Notes under the pieces: generated by a model
What the model was told of the DNA's origin: nothing
Databases searched by the model: none
Seen by the model: the letters and a program-made list of their open reading frames with translations, nothing else
Program-made: the position numbers and the translations under genes
DNA from: Sphingobium sp. Cam5-1
GTDB taxonomy: Bacteria > Pseudomonadota > Alphaproteobacteria > Sphingomonadales > Sphingomonadaceae
Assembly (NCBI RefSeq): GCF_015693305.1
Contig: NZ_CP065138.1
Location: 186,001 to 250,000 of the forward strand
Length of the DNA: 64,000 nt
Reading direction: 5' to 3'
In this document: positions 43,049 through 50,850 of the stretch, in pieces
How the letters are laid out: each line of letters starts with the position of its first letter
How positions within the stretch are numbered: position 1 is the stretch's first letter

Positions 43049-43127
43049 CTACTTCTTTGCAGGGAAGGATGAGGCTTCGATTTTAGCCCAGCCCGGACGG
43101 GTCTTGTGCTTTTTCGAGGAAACAGCC

Positions 43128-44855
43128 TTGTCTCTCTACATTCGTTTCACTGCCCATCTGAACGCCGTGCTGGACGCGCTGGAGGCGGACGGCACGCTGC
43201 CCGCTGGCCTCAACCGCAAGTCCGTCACGGTAGAGCCGCCCCGCGATCCCAGCCATGGCGACCTCGCTACCAACGCGGCTATGGTGCTTGCCAAGCCCGC
43301 AGGCACCAACCCGCGCGCGCTGGCGGAAAAGATCGTCGCTGGCCTTGAAAAGCTGGACGAGGTGGAAAGCGCCACCATCGCTGGACCCGGCTTCATCAAC
43401 CTGACGCTGACCGACGCCACCTGGCGCGCCGAACTCGCCGCCATCGAAGCCGAGGCTGCGGATTACGGCCGGTCAGACATGGGCACGGGCGTCACCGTCA
43501 ACGTCGAATATGTCTCCGCCAACCCCACCGGCCCCATGCATATGGGTCACTGCCGGGGCGCGGTAGTCGGCGATGCGCTCGCGACCTTGCTCGAATATGC
43601 CGGGCACAAGGTCATCCGCGAATATTATATCAACGATGCAGGCGGCCAGGTCGATGTGCTCGCCCGCTCGGCCCATATCCGCTACCGCGAGGCGCTGGGC
43701 GAGGATGTCGGCGCGATCCCGGAAGGCCTGTATCCCGGCGACTATCTGGTCCCTGTCGGCCAGGCGCTCGCCGCCGAATATGGCGACAAGTTCGTAGGCG
43801 CGCCCGAAAGCGATTGGCTCGTCCCCTTCCGGACCAAGGCGGTGGCCGCGATGATGGAGATGATCCGCAGCGACCTCGCTTTGCTCGGCATCCACCACGA
43901 CATCTTCGCGTCCGAAGCCGAACTGCAAGCCGCCGGAAAGCCCGAAGCCGCCGAAAAGTGGCTGCGCGACCATGACCTCGTCTATGACGGCGTCCTCGAA
44001 GCGCCCAAGGGCGAAACGCCCGAAGATTGGGAGCCGGTCGAACTTCCCTTGTTCCGCTCCACCAAATTCGGCGACGATCAGGACCGCCCGATCAAGAAGT
44101 CGAACGGCGCCTGGACCTATTTCGGCGCCGACATGGCTTATCATTTCCAGAAGGCGCAGACCGCCGACCAGCTCATCGACATCTGGGGCGCCGACCATGC
44201 GGGCACCGTCAAGCGCATCCAGGCCGCCGTCGCCGCCCTGACCGAGGGCAAGGCGCGCTTCGATGTCAAGCTCATCCAGATGGTCCGCCTGCTCCGCGAT
44301 GGCGAGCCGGTGAAGATGTCCAAGCGCGCGGGCAATTTCGTGACGCTTGCCGATGTCGTCCGCGAAGTCGGCAAGGACGTCGTCCGCTTCACCATGCTCA
44401 CGCGCAAGGCCGACGCCCAGATGGACTTCGACTTCGCCAAGGTGGTGGAAGCGTCAAAGGACAATCCGGTTTTCTACGTCCAATATGCCCACGCACGCAT
44501 TTCCTCGCTCGGCCGCCGCGCCGAAGAGGCACAAATTGCACTTCCCGCGCCCGACCTGTCCCGCCTTGGGACTGAAGAACTTAACCTTGTTAAGTTAGCG
44601 GCGCAGTTCCCGCGGGTGGTGGAAGGGGCTGCATCGGCCCGCGAACCGCATAGAATCGCTTTCTATCTCAACGACTTGGCTTCTGAATTCCACAGCTGGT
44701 GGAATCTGGGGAACGACAATCCGCGCGCCCGCGTCATCCTGACGGACGATCCGGACGTAACTTCTGCGCGCCTTTTCTTAAGCCGTGGAATCGGGCAAAT
44801 CATCCGTAATGGCCTTGCCCTGATGGGCGTGGCCGCGTTGACGGAAATGCAATAG
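43128..44855 (+). CDS. argS: Arginyl-tRNA synthetase
   Basis: 575 residues from the TTG at 43128, with GAGGA seven bases before it; a start upstream gives no such site. The class I HIGH signature is SANPTGPMHMGHCRGA and the KMSK-type loop is KMSKRAGNF. The N-terminal tRNA D-loop-recognition domain and the C-terminal DALR anticodon domain are complete. Length is normal for the family. Confidence 0.96.
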   Translation: MSLYIRFTAHLNAVLDALEADGTLPAGLNRKSVTVEPPRDPSHGDLATNAAMVLAKPAGTNPRALAEKIVAGLEKLDEVESATIAGPGFINLTLTDATWRAELAAIEAEAADYGRSDMGTGVTVNVEYVSANPTGPMHMGHCRGAVVGDALATLLEYAGHKVIREYYINDAGGQVDVLARSAHIRYREALGEDVGAIPEGLYPGDYLVPVGQALAAEYGDKFVGAPESDWLVPFRTKAVAAMMEMIRSDLALLGIHHDIFASEAELQAAGKPEAAEKWLRDHDLVYDGVLEAPKGETPEDWEPVELPLFRSTKFGDDQDRPIKKSNGAWTYFGADMAYHFQKAQTADQLIDIWGADHAGTVKRIQAAVAALTEGKARFDVKLIQMVRLLRDGEPVKMSKRAGNFVTLADVVREVGKDVVRFTMLTRKADAQMDFDFAKVVEASKDNPVFYVQYAHARISSLGRRAEEAQIALPAPDLSRLGTEELNLVKLAAQFPRVVEGAASAREPHRIAFYLNDLASEFHSWWNLGNDNPRARVILTDDPDVTSARLFLSRGIGQIIRNGLALMGVAALTEMQ

Positions 44856-44875
44856 CCAGGCGGAGGCACGGATAA

Positions 44876-45586
44876 ATGGGCGACTTTGCGAGGGGGCGGC
44901 TCGATCTGGACGATGACGAGCGTCTGCCCTGGCTGGAGCCTGGTATCGAGGATGAGGAGGATGAGGGCCTGTCACCTGTCCGCCTGCTCGGCTTCATCCT
45001 GGTTGCGCTCGTCCTGCTCGGCGGCGTGGTCGCTGGCGTCTGGCTTCTCAAGAACCGTTCGACTGGCGGCGGCGAAGGCAAGCTGATCGCCGCGCCCGCT
45101 GGCGACTATAAAGTCCCCGCCCGCGAGGCTGATGCGAAGAAGTTCGAGGGCGAGGGCGACGCCAGCTTCGCCGCCAGCGAAGGCGTCGTGCGCGACGGCC
45201 GCATCGATCCCAGCCGCGTGCCCGAAGCGCCCGTGACCGCCACCGCCCCTGCAAAGACACGGCAGGCCGTGCCCGGCAAACCGTCGCAGAGCGTGACCGC
45301 TCGCGTCGCCGACGAAACCAACGTCCGCCCCGCCGCCGCCCAGCCGGTGCACAAGGGCGGAGCCGTGATCCAGCTCGGCGCCTATGGCAGCCAGTCCGGC
45401 GCCCGCGATGCCTGGACCCGCCTGTCCAAACGCTTCGCTTATCTGGCTCCGCTCACCATGTCGGTCGAGCCTACGCAGGTCGGCGGCAGCACCCTCTACC
45501 GCCTGCGCGCGACGGCGGGGGCACAGGCGAATACGCTCTGCGGCAAGCTGAAGGTTGCTGGTGAGAGTTGTATCGTGGTGAATTAG
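44876..45586 (+). CDS. SPOR-domain protein
   Basis: 236 residues. A cytoplasmic acidic N-terminus (FARGRLDLDDDERLPWLEP) precedes one membrane helix (about 40-60), a long Ala/Pro-rich periplasmic linker and a C-terminal SPOR domain (AVIQLGAYGSQSGARDAW, then STLYRLRATAGAQANTLCGKL) that binds denuded septal glycan. It fits a division-site protein of the FtsN/DedD kind. It lies between argS and the DUF559 element. Confidence 0.87.
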   Translation: MGDFARGRLDLDDDERLPWLEPGIEDEEDEGLSPVRLLGFILVALVLLGGVVAGVWLLKNRSTGGGEGKLIAAPAGDYKVPAREADAKKFEGEGDASFAASEGVVRDGRIDPSRVPEAPVTATAPAKTRQAVPGKPSQSVTARVADETNVRPAAAQPVHKGGAVIQLGAYGSQSGARDAWTRLSKRFAYLAPLTMSVEPTQVGGSTLYRLRATAGAQANTLCGKLKVAGESCIVVN

Positions 45587-45597
45587 GTTACCCACTG

Positions 45598-45638
45598 CTC
45601 CCTCTTCCCTTCAGGGGAGAGGGTTGGGGAGAGGGGAG
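45598..45638 (+). repeat. Left inverted arm flanking the DUF559 gene
   Basis: CTCCCTCTTCCCTTCAGGGG, then AGAGGGTTGGGGAGAGGGGA. It is inverted relative to the arm at 45974-46039 and is of the family B type. It ends six bases before the TTG start of the DUF559 gene. Confidence 0.88.
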
Positions 45639-45643
45639 CAACG

Positions 45644-46042
45644 TTGCGGGATCGAAAATCGCTGGGTTTCGCGAAACAGCTGCGCCGCTCACTAACTCCT
45701 GCCGAAGCCCGCCTCTGGTATCACTTGCGCGCCAAGCGCTTCGCTGGCGTCAAGTTCCGCCGCCAAACCGTAATCGGCCCTTTTATCGCCGATTTTACCT
45801 GCCGCGCGTCGATGATGGTGCTCGAGATCGATGGCGACACCCACGGTTTGACCGCGCAACATGACGCTGAACGAACCACTTATCTCAAACAACAAGGCTG
45901 GCACGTCATCCGCTTCACCAACACAGAAGTTATGCAGAGCCTTGAAGCCGTCCTGTCCGACATAGCGCAGCGCCTTCCCCTCTCCCTAACCTCGATGAGA
46001 GTCACGTGCCTCTCATCGACCCCTGAAGGGGAGAGGGAGTAA
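45644..46042 (+). CDS. DUF559 (Vsr-like) endonuclease-domain protein
   Basis: 132 residues from a TTG start. The DUF559 core reads RSLTPAEARLWYHLRAKRF, VKFRRQTVIGPFIADFTC, EIDGDTHG, the QHDAERTTYLKQQGWHVIRF segment and NTEVMQ. Asp in IADF and Glu/Asp in EIDGDTH are probable PD-(D/E)xK-type residues, as in Vsr repair nucleases. The last 20 residues or so are encoded by the right-hand repeat arm, and the stop TAA falls immediately after the arm. It is bracketed by inverted repeats, so the gene and arms look like one unit. No partner gene is adjacent. Confidence 0.85.
   Translation: MRDRKSLGFAKQLRRSLTPAEARLWYHLRAKRFAGVKFRRQTVIGPFIADFTCRASMMVLEIDGDTHGLTAQHDAERTTYLKQQGWHVIRFTNTEVMQSLEAVLSDIAQRLPLSLTSMRVTCLSSTPEGERE
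45974..46039 (-). repeat. Right inverted arm flanking the DUF559 gene, with nested CACGTG hairpin
   Basis: TTCCCCTCTCCCTAACC on the inner side, then the hairpin of 45992-46019, then CCCCTGAAGGGGAGAGGGAG. It is inverted relative to the left arm. The DUF559 stop codon follows directly. Confidence 0.88.
45992..46019. repeat. Small CACGTG-core hairpin, copy 3
   Basis: Arms TCGATGA and TCATCGA around the invariant core GAGTCACGTGCCTC (45999-46012). It sits within the end of the DUF559 reading frame and the tip of the repeat arm. Confidence 0.88.
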
Positions 46043-46112
46043 GCCTTGCTCATCACCCCCGCCCCAACAACCCCTTCGACACGACGCTCCTTCGCCGCTA
46101 CCATCCGCCCTC

Positions 46113-47126
46113 ATGAAACCGGTAATCTACGGCCTCTCCGGCGAGACGCTCACTGCTGACGAACGCGCCTTCTTCGCCGACGCCCAGCCTGCGGGCTACA
46201 TCCTCTTTCGCCGCAACATAGCCGATCGCGCCCAATTACGCGCGTTGACGGACGACCTGCGCGCCCTTCACGGCCGCGACGATTTGCTGATCATGATCGA
46301 TCAGGAAGGCGGCCGCGTCGCCCGCATGCAGGTGCCCGTCTGGCCCAGCTTCCCGCCCGGCGCCGTGTTCGATCGCCTCTATGATATCGCCCCGTCCAGC
46401 GCGATCGCAGCCGCCCGCGCCAATGCGCATGCCATCGCGGTGACGCTGGCCGAAGTGGGCATCAATGTCGATGCACTCCCCTTGCTCGACGTGCGGCAGG
46501 ACGGGGCCAGCGACATCATGGGCGACCGCACCTTGGGCGCGGAGCCGATGCGGGTCGCCGCGCTTGGTCGCGCCACTCTCGAAGGATTGGCTAAGGGCGG
46601 GGTCGTGGGCATCATCAAACATATGCCGGGCCATGGCCGTGCGATGGTGGACAGCCATCATGAGCTGCCGATCGTGACCGCGAGCGAGGAAGAACTCGCC
46701 ATCGACCTCGCGCCCTTTCAGACATTGAAGGACGCAGCCATCGGCATGACCGCCCACGTCATCTATACCAATTGGGACCCGGATCTGCCCGCCAGCCTTT
46801 CCGCCTCGGTTATCGAAACGATCATTCGTCAGCGGATCGGCTTTAACGGCCTTCTCATGTCGGACGATCTCGACATGAAGGCGCTGAACGGCAGCATTCC
46901 CGAATTGGCGGCAGGCGTCGTCGCGGCCGGGTGTGACCTGGCGCTCAACTGCTGGGCACGGATGGACGACATGATCGGCATCGCCAATAGTCTTCCCGAT
47001 ATCAGCACGCGGTCGAAGGCCCGGCTGGACCGCGCCATGGCGTCGGCGCAACTCGATCAGGACAGCCCGCCCCTCGAACAGCTGCTCGCTACCCGCGACA
47101 GCCTGCTCTCCGTGGTGGCTGCGTGA
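46113..47126 (+). CDS. nagZ: Beta-N-acetylhexosaminidase NagZ
   Basis: 337 residues of the GH3 family that cleave GlcNAc from anhydro-muropeptides in peptidoglycan recycling. The KHMPGHG (His catalytic dyad in IKHMPGHGRAMVDSH) and the nucleophile Asp in MSDDLDMKAL are present; IDQEGGRVARMQ is the substrate-binding block. Length is normal for the cytoplasmic form and there is no signal peptide. It heads a run of genes toward scpA. Confidence 0.94.
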   Translation: MKPVIYGLSGETLTADERAFFADAQPAGYILFRRNIADRAQLRALTDDLRALHGRDDLLIMIDQEGGRVARMQVPVWPSFPPGAVFDRLYDIAPSSAIAAARANAHAIAVTLAEVGINVDALPLLDVRQDGASDIMGDRTLGAEPMRVAALGRATLEGLAKGGVVGIIKHMPGHGRAMVDSHHELPIVTASEEELAIDLAPFQTLKDAAIGMTAHVIYTNWDPDLPASLSASVIETIIRQRIGFNGLLMSDDLDMKALNGSIPELAAGVVAAGCDLALNCWARMDDMIGIANSLPDISTRSKARLDRAMASAQLDQDSPPLEQLLATRDSLLSVVAA

Positions 47127-47172
47127 GGGCGAACGCCGTCCATCACCTTCCGGCGGAGCCGCTTCAATGTTC

Positions 47173-47241
47173 GCGCAGAGCCCGCGGAAGGCGCAGAGAA
47201 AGCGCGATGCGGCATCTTTGCGTCCTCTGCGGGCTCTGCGC
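47173..47241. repeat. Family D inverted repeat, first pair
   Basis: GCGCAGAGCCCGC (47173-47185) pairs perfectly with GCGGGCTCTGCGC (47229-47241), with a GCGCAGAGAAAG/CTTTGCG pair inside. Confidence 0.85.
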
Positions 47242-47248
47242 GCATAAA

Positions 47249-47390
47249 TTTTCACGCGGAGGCGCGGAGACGCGGAGGGGCGGTGCCACCGGCGAAGCCG
47301 CTAATCCCGCTACCTTCACTCTCACTTGCCAGGCAACTTTCAGAGTGCTGCACGCGCCTCAAACCCTCCGCGTCTCCGCGCCTCCGCATG
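47249..47390. repeat. Family D inverted repeat, second pair (CTCCGCGTCTCCGCG type)
   Basis: CGGAGGCGCGGAGACGCGG then AGGG (about 47256-47278) is perfectly complementary to CCCTCCGCGTCTCCGCGCC then TCCG (47364-47386), with GTG/CAT-containing edges. Repeats of this composition are found in many bacterial genomes. Confidence 0.85.
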
Positions 47391-47437
47391 AAAAATCGCG
47401 CTTCGCACGGCCTGCGCGCCAGAGAGCCGCCTGAACC

Positions 47438-48220
47438 ATGGAAGACCTCTTCATCCCTCCACCGCAGCCACGCGAAGACATGCTGACCGTCAGCTTCGAA
47501 AGCTGGGAAGGGCCGCTCGATCTTCTCCTCGCGCTGGCCCGCTCGCAGAAGGTTGATTTGCGGGAAATCTCCATCCTCGCGCTGGTCGAACAATATCTGG
47601 CCCATATTGAGGGCGCGCGGAAGCTGAAGCTGGAACTGGCGGCCGATTATCTGGTGATGGCGGCGTGGCTCGCTTACCTCAAATCCTCACTGCTGCTGCC
47701 CAAGCAAGCGCAGCCTGATCCCAACCCCGACGAACTGGCGCTGCGCCTGCAATTGCGGCTCCAGCGGTTGCAGGCCATGCGAGAGGCCGGTGCCCGCCTG
47801 ATGGCGCGCGATCGCGTCGGCCGCGACGTGTTCGTCCGCCCCCGTCCGGAGGGACTACGCCTGGTGCGCAAGGCGAAATGGGCCGCCAGCCTCTACGATC
47901 TCCTGCAATGTTACGGGCAGGTGCGCGCACGGACGCAGCCGGTCGTCCACATGGTCGTCGCCCGGCCGGTGATGACCCTGGACGAAGCCATCCAGCGTGT
48001 CGGCGCTTTGGTGGGGTCGGCGATCGATTGGACGGTGCTGGAATCCTTCCTGCCCGATGGTCAGGACGGGCCAATGGCGAAATCCGCGCTCGCCAGCAGC
48101 TTTGTCGCGGCGCTGGAACTGGCGCGGCAGGGGCGGTTGGATATCCAGCAGGACGGCATTTTTGAGCCCATTTACCTGCGCGCCGCGCTGCCCGAACAAA
48201 ATGGGGGACGTTTGTTGTGA
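47438..48220 (+). CDS. scpA: Segregation and condensation protein ScpA
   Basis: 260 residues, the kleisin of the SMC-ScpAB condensin complex. It has the family opening FESWEGPLDLLLALARSQK, then DLREISILALVEQYL and AADYLVMAAWLAYLKSSLLLP; the C-terminal winged helix binds SMC. It overlaps scpB (TGATG), so the two are translationally coupled. It is located after nagZ, as in most sphingomonads. Confidence 0.94.
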   Translation: MEDLFIPPPQPREDMLTVSFESWEGPLDLLLALARSQKVDLREISILALVEQYLAHIEGARKLKLELAADYLVMAAWLAYLKSSLLLPKQAQPDPNPDELALRLQLRLQRLQAMREAGARLMARDRVGRDVFVRPRPEGLRLVRKAKWAASLYDLLQCYGQVRARTQPVVHMVVARPVMTLDEAIQRVGALVGSAIDWTVLESFLPDGQDGPMAKSALASSFVAALELARQGRLDIQQDGIFEPIYLRAALPEQNGGRLL

Positions 48221-48810
48221 TGCAGGAACCGGACGATTTCATGCGCGCGGTGGAGGCCGCCCTGTTCGTTGCCGAACATCCTCTGACTACCATCGAACTG
48301 CGGCAACATGTGGGGGATGCCGGGGACATCGCCGCCGCGCTTGCCGCGCTGTCGGATCATTATGCCGGGCGCGGCATCAATCTGGTCGAACGCGGCGGGC
48401 GCTGGCATTTTCAGACGGCGGCGGACCTTGCCCATATCCTGCGGCGGGAAAAGGATGAGACGCGCAAGCTGTCCCGCGCGGCGATGGAGACGCTGGCCAT
48501 CATCGCCTATCATGAACCTGTCAGCCGCGCGGAGGTCGAGGCCATTCGCGGTGTGCAGGTGGCCAAGGGAACGCTGGACGTGCTGATGGAAGCGGGCTGG
48601 GTCCGGCCAGCGGGCAGGCGGGAAGTGCCGGGCCGTCCATTGATTTACGCCACCACGCACGAATTTCTGTCACATTTCGGGCTTAGCAGCCGCCGGGATC
48701 TGCCGGGTGTGGACGATCTGCGTGCTGCCGGATTGCTCGATCCGGTCGATCTTGCGCTGGAGGGCCTGGGGGCTCAATCCGTTCTGGAAAATGATGAGGA
48801 AGAAGCCTAG
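48220..48810 (+). CDS. scpB: Segregation and condensation protein ScpB
   Basis: 196 residues from the ATG overlapping the scpA stop; a GTG directly before it is less likely. Two winged-helix domains are seen ([20 protein letters not shown], then [28 protein letters not shown], read in parts). It forms a dimer that binds ScpA. It is followed by tatA after 29 bases. Confidence 0.94.
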   Translation: MQEPDDFMRAVEAALFVAEHPLTTIELRQHVGDAGDIAAALAALSDHYAGRGINLVERGGRWHFQTAADLAHILRREKDETRKLSRAAMETLAIIAYHEPVSRAEVEAIRGVQVAKGTLDVLMEAGWVRPAGRREVPGRPLIYATTHEFLSHFGLSSRRDLPGVDDLRAAGLLDPVDLALEGLGAQSVLENDEEEA

Positions 48811-48839
48811 AAAGGGCTTCCTTTCAGGAGAAAGTTAAA

Positions 48840-49082
48840 ATGGGTTCCTTTTCGTTGATGCACTGGGTCATCGTTCTCCTGGTGGTCATGCTGTTGTTTG
48901 GCGGCGGCCGTATTTCCGGGCTGATGGGTGACGTTGCCAAGGGCATCAAGAGCTTCAAAAAGGGCATGGCTGACGATGATGACGACATCGCGCCCGCCAA
49001 GCCCGCTACCCGGATCGAAGGACATCGTGTCCCTGAACAAGACGCACCGACCGCCACGTCCGAGGAAAAGACCAAGGCCTGA
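48840..49082 (+). CDS. tatA: Twin-arginine translocase subunit TatA
   Basis: 80 residues. An N-terminal membrane helix with [21 protein letters not shown], the conserved FG-GRISG hinge, an amphipathic helix ([20 protein letters not shown]) and a charged tail. It forms the variable-size pore of the Tat system. AGGAGA lies eight bases before the ATG. It is followed after 31 bases by tatB. Confidence 0.95.
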   Translation: MGSFSLMHWVIVLLVVMLLFGGGRISGLMGDVAKGIKSFKKGMADDDDDIAPAKPATRIEGHRVPEQDAPTATSEEKTKA

Positions 49083-49113
49083 TTTTCATTTCACGCCCAA
49101 GCGGTAGGCGCGC

Positions 49114-49539
49114 ATGTTCGATATCGGCTCGTCCGAACTTCTACTGATCGTGATCATCGCGGTTGTCGTGATCGGTCCAAAGGATTTGCCGCGCGCCTTG
49201 TACAAGGTCGGGCAGATCGTCGGCAAGGCGCGCGGAATGGCGCGCCATTTTCGTACCGGCATCGATGCCATGGTGCGAGAAGTCGAGATGGAAGAACTGG
49301 AAAAGAAGTGGGCCGATCAGAACCGGCGGATCATGCAGGAGCATCCAGCCGACACTTCCGCCACTCCCGCGATGGAGCCATTGCCGGGGTCTTCCAGCGA
49401 TCCCGCGCCCGCCGCCTCCACATCTCCCCCGCCCTTCGTGGCCCAATCGGCGCCTGTTGCTCCGGCTCCCGCCGCCGACGGTCCACCCTATATCGCGGCG
49501 CAGTCCGCTCCGGCCGGTAAGGGTGACGCGCAGGCATGA
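49114..49539 (+). CDS. tatB: Twin-arginine translocase subunit TatB
   Basis: 141 residues. The N-terminus [20 protein letters not shown] and the hinge [21 protein letters not shown] identify TatB; the amphipathic helix is followed by a long Pro/Ala-rich tail ([16 protein letters not shown]). It binds TatC to recognise twin-arginine signals. It overlaps tatC by four bases (ATGA). Confidence 0.95.
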   Translation: MFDIGSSELLLIVIIAVVVIGPKDLPRALYKVGQIVGKARGMARHFRTGIDAMVREVEMEELEKKWADQNRRIMQEHPADTSATPAMEPLPGSSSDPAPAASTSPPPFVAQSAPVAPAPAADGPPYIAAQSAPAGKGDAQA

Positions 49540-50330
49540 AGGACATCGATGATAGCAAGGCGCCGCTGCTCGACCATTTGATCGAATTGCGGGGACGGCT
49601 GCTGAAATGCGTATGGGCGTTGTTCATCACCGGCGCGGTCTGTTTCTATTTTTCTGACAAGCTCTTCGCCTTTCTGGTGCATCCTTTGAAGGAAGCCTTT
49701 GGCGACGCGGGTGGGCGGCTGGTCTATACCAAGCTGTACGAAGCCTTTTTCGTGCAGGTGAAAGTGGCGATCTTCGGGGCTTTCTGCGTTTCCTTCCCGA
49801 TCATCGCGAACCAGCTTTGGGCCTTCATCGCTCCGGGCCTTTATGCCAAGGAAAAGAAGGCGTTACTACCATTTCTGGTGATGACCCCGGTGCTGTTCCT
49901 GATGGGCGCCAGCCTCGCTTATTATATCGTGATGCCGACCGCGTTCCATTTTTTCCTGGAATTTCAAGGGAATAGCAGCGGCCTCAAGGTGGAGGCGCTC
50001 CCTAGCGCTGATGCCTACCTCACATTAGTCATGCAGTTCATCCTTGCATTCGGCATCAGCTTTCTGATGCCCGTCCTGCTGATGCTGCTCAACCGCGCCG
50101 GTTTCGTCACCCGCGCCCAACTGGTCGGCCTGCGCCGCTACATGATCGTCGGCGCCTTCATTCTCGCCGCCGTACTAACCCCGCCCGACGTCGTGTCGCA
50201 GCTGATGCTCGCCATTCCCCTATTGCTGCTTTACGAAATCACGATCGTCGCGATCTGGTTCACCGATCGCAAGCAGGCCCGCGAAGCCGCAGCCGCAGCC
50301 GCGGACGGAGCCGACGCCTCCACCAGCTAA
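49536..50330 (+). CDS. tatC: Twin-arginine translocase subunit TatC
   Basis: 264 residues with six membrane segments. It carries the conserved [16 protein letters not shown] start, the [17 protein letters not shown] loop and the [20 protein letters not shown] block. It binds the signal peptide. The C-terminal tail is Ala/Asp-rich. The stop codon is followed directly by an A-run that is the T-run of a terminator on the other strand. Confidence 0.96.
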   Translation: MKDIDDSKAPLLDHLIELRGRLLKCVWALFITGAVCFYFSDKLFAFLVHPLKEAFGDAGGRLVYTKLYEAFFVQVKVAIFGAFCVSFPIIANQLWAFIAPGLYAKEKKALLPFLVMTPVLFLMGASLAYYIVMPTAFHFFLEFQGNSSGLKVEALPSADAYLTLVMQFILAFGISFLMPVLLMLLNRAGFVTRAQLVGLRRYMIVGAFILAAVLTPPDVVSQLMLAIPLLLLYEITIVAIWFTDRKQAREAAAAAADGADASTS

Positions 50331-50356
50331 AAAAAAGGCCCGCCATTAGGCGGGCC
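50331..50356 (-). terminator. Intrinsic terminator of the entericidin-like gene
   Basis: On the minus strand GGCCCGCC-TAAT-GGCGGGCC is followed by at least six T. The T-run touches the tatC stop codon. On the plus strand no T-run follows, so it serves the minus-strand gene. Confidence 0.88.
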
Positions 50357-50383
50357 GCAAGGGTGGGAGCCTGTTTATGCTGC

Positions 50384-50512
50384 TTACTTCGCCGCGTCTT
50401 CCACGGCCGCGCCAGCGCTCTGCACGTCTTTGCCAGCGCCTTCGACGGTGTTGCACGCAGCCACCATCAGCGAACCGGTAAGCAGCAGAGCAGCAAGGAT
50501 CTTCTTGGTCAT
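50384..50512 (-). CDS. Entericidin A/B-like small lipoprotein
   Basis: 42 residues (MTKKILAALLLTGSLMVAACN), too short for most ORF screens. The lipobox VAAC gives a mature acylated peptide of about 23 residues (CNTVEGAGKDVQSAGAAVED). Entericidins are tiny membrane lipoproteins linked to stationary phase and cell lysis. The CAT start lies at 50512 with a GAGAC region upstream, and a dedicated terminator follows. The family assignment is by size, lipobox and composition. Confidence 0.8.
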   Translation of the reverse strand: MTKKILAALLLTGSLMVAACNTVEGAGKDVQSAGAAVEDAAK

Positions 50513-50850
50513 GGTCGTCTCCTAGAAAAAACTCGAGCCGGACAGCCTCGCTGTCCGGGGGCTGGGGATGAGAACCCGCGGCGGCGAAATACGTTCCGCA
50601 TCCGGAAATATCTGATTTTGATCGGAAAAGGCCCAAAAAATCTGAGCCCGGAACGCGTCGGGGGGGAGATGCGTTCCGGGCTCATGTTTTTTTGGATAGC
50701 AAGAGCGGGGGGCAAAAGATTTGCTATCCGGTATGCAGAACCCTCCATCGCGAGATTTGGTTCCGATGTTTTTTCATTCTCGCGATATTTTTATTTTCCA
50801 GCAAAATCAGATAATTGGCTATTCAGCCAAAATATCTCCCGCTGCCTCCT
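50513..50850. other. 338-bp gap with a bidirectional hairpin terminator and AT-rich DNA
   Basis: It holds a 9-bp hairpin (CCGGACAGC, 50538-50558), a 13-bp hairpin at 50644-50683 flanked by A and T runs, and an AT-rich stretch (about 50760-50840). No ORF is supported. Because the hairpin faces no adjacent gene end directly, an unannotated small RNA is possible. Confidence 0.5.
50644..50693. terminator. Strong bidirectional hairpin terminator
   Basis: GAGCCCGGAACGC (50644-50656) pairs with GCGTTCCGGGCTC (50671-50683), followed on the plus strand by ATGTTTTTTT. On the minus strand the stem is followed by AGATTTTTTGGG. Confidence 0.85.

Larger units (their letters stand above)
47127..47437. other. 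311-bp gap filled with nested long inverted repeats
   Basis: Two inverted-repeat pairs lie in it (47173-47241 and 47249-47390), and the rest is unremarkable. No supported gene is present, and the ATG of scpA at 47438 follows without a strong leader. Confidence 0.8.
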
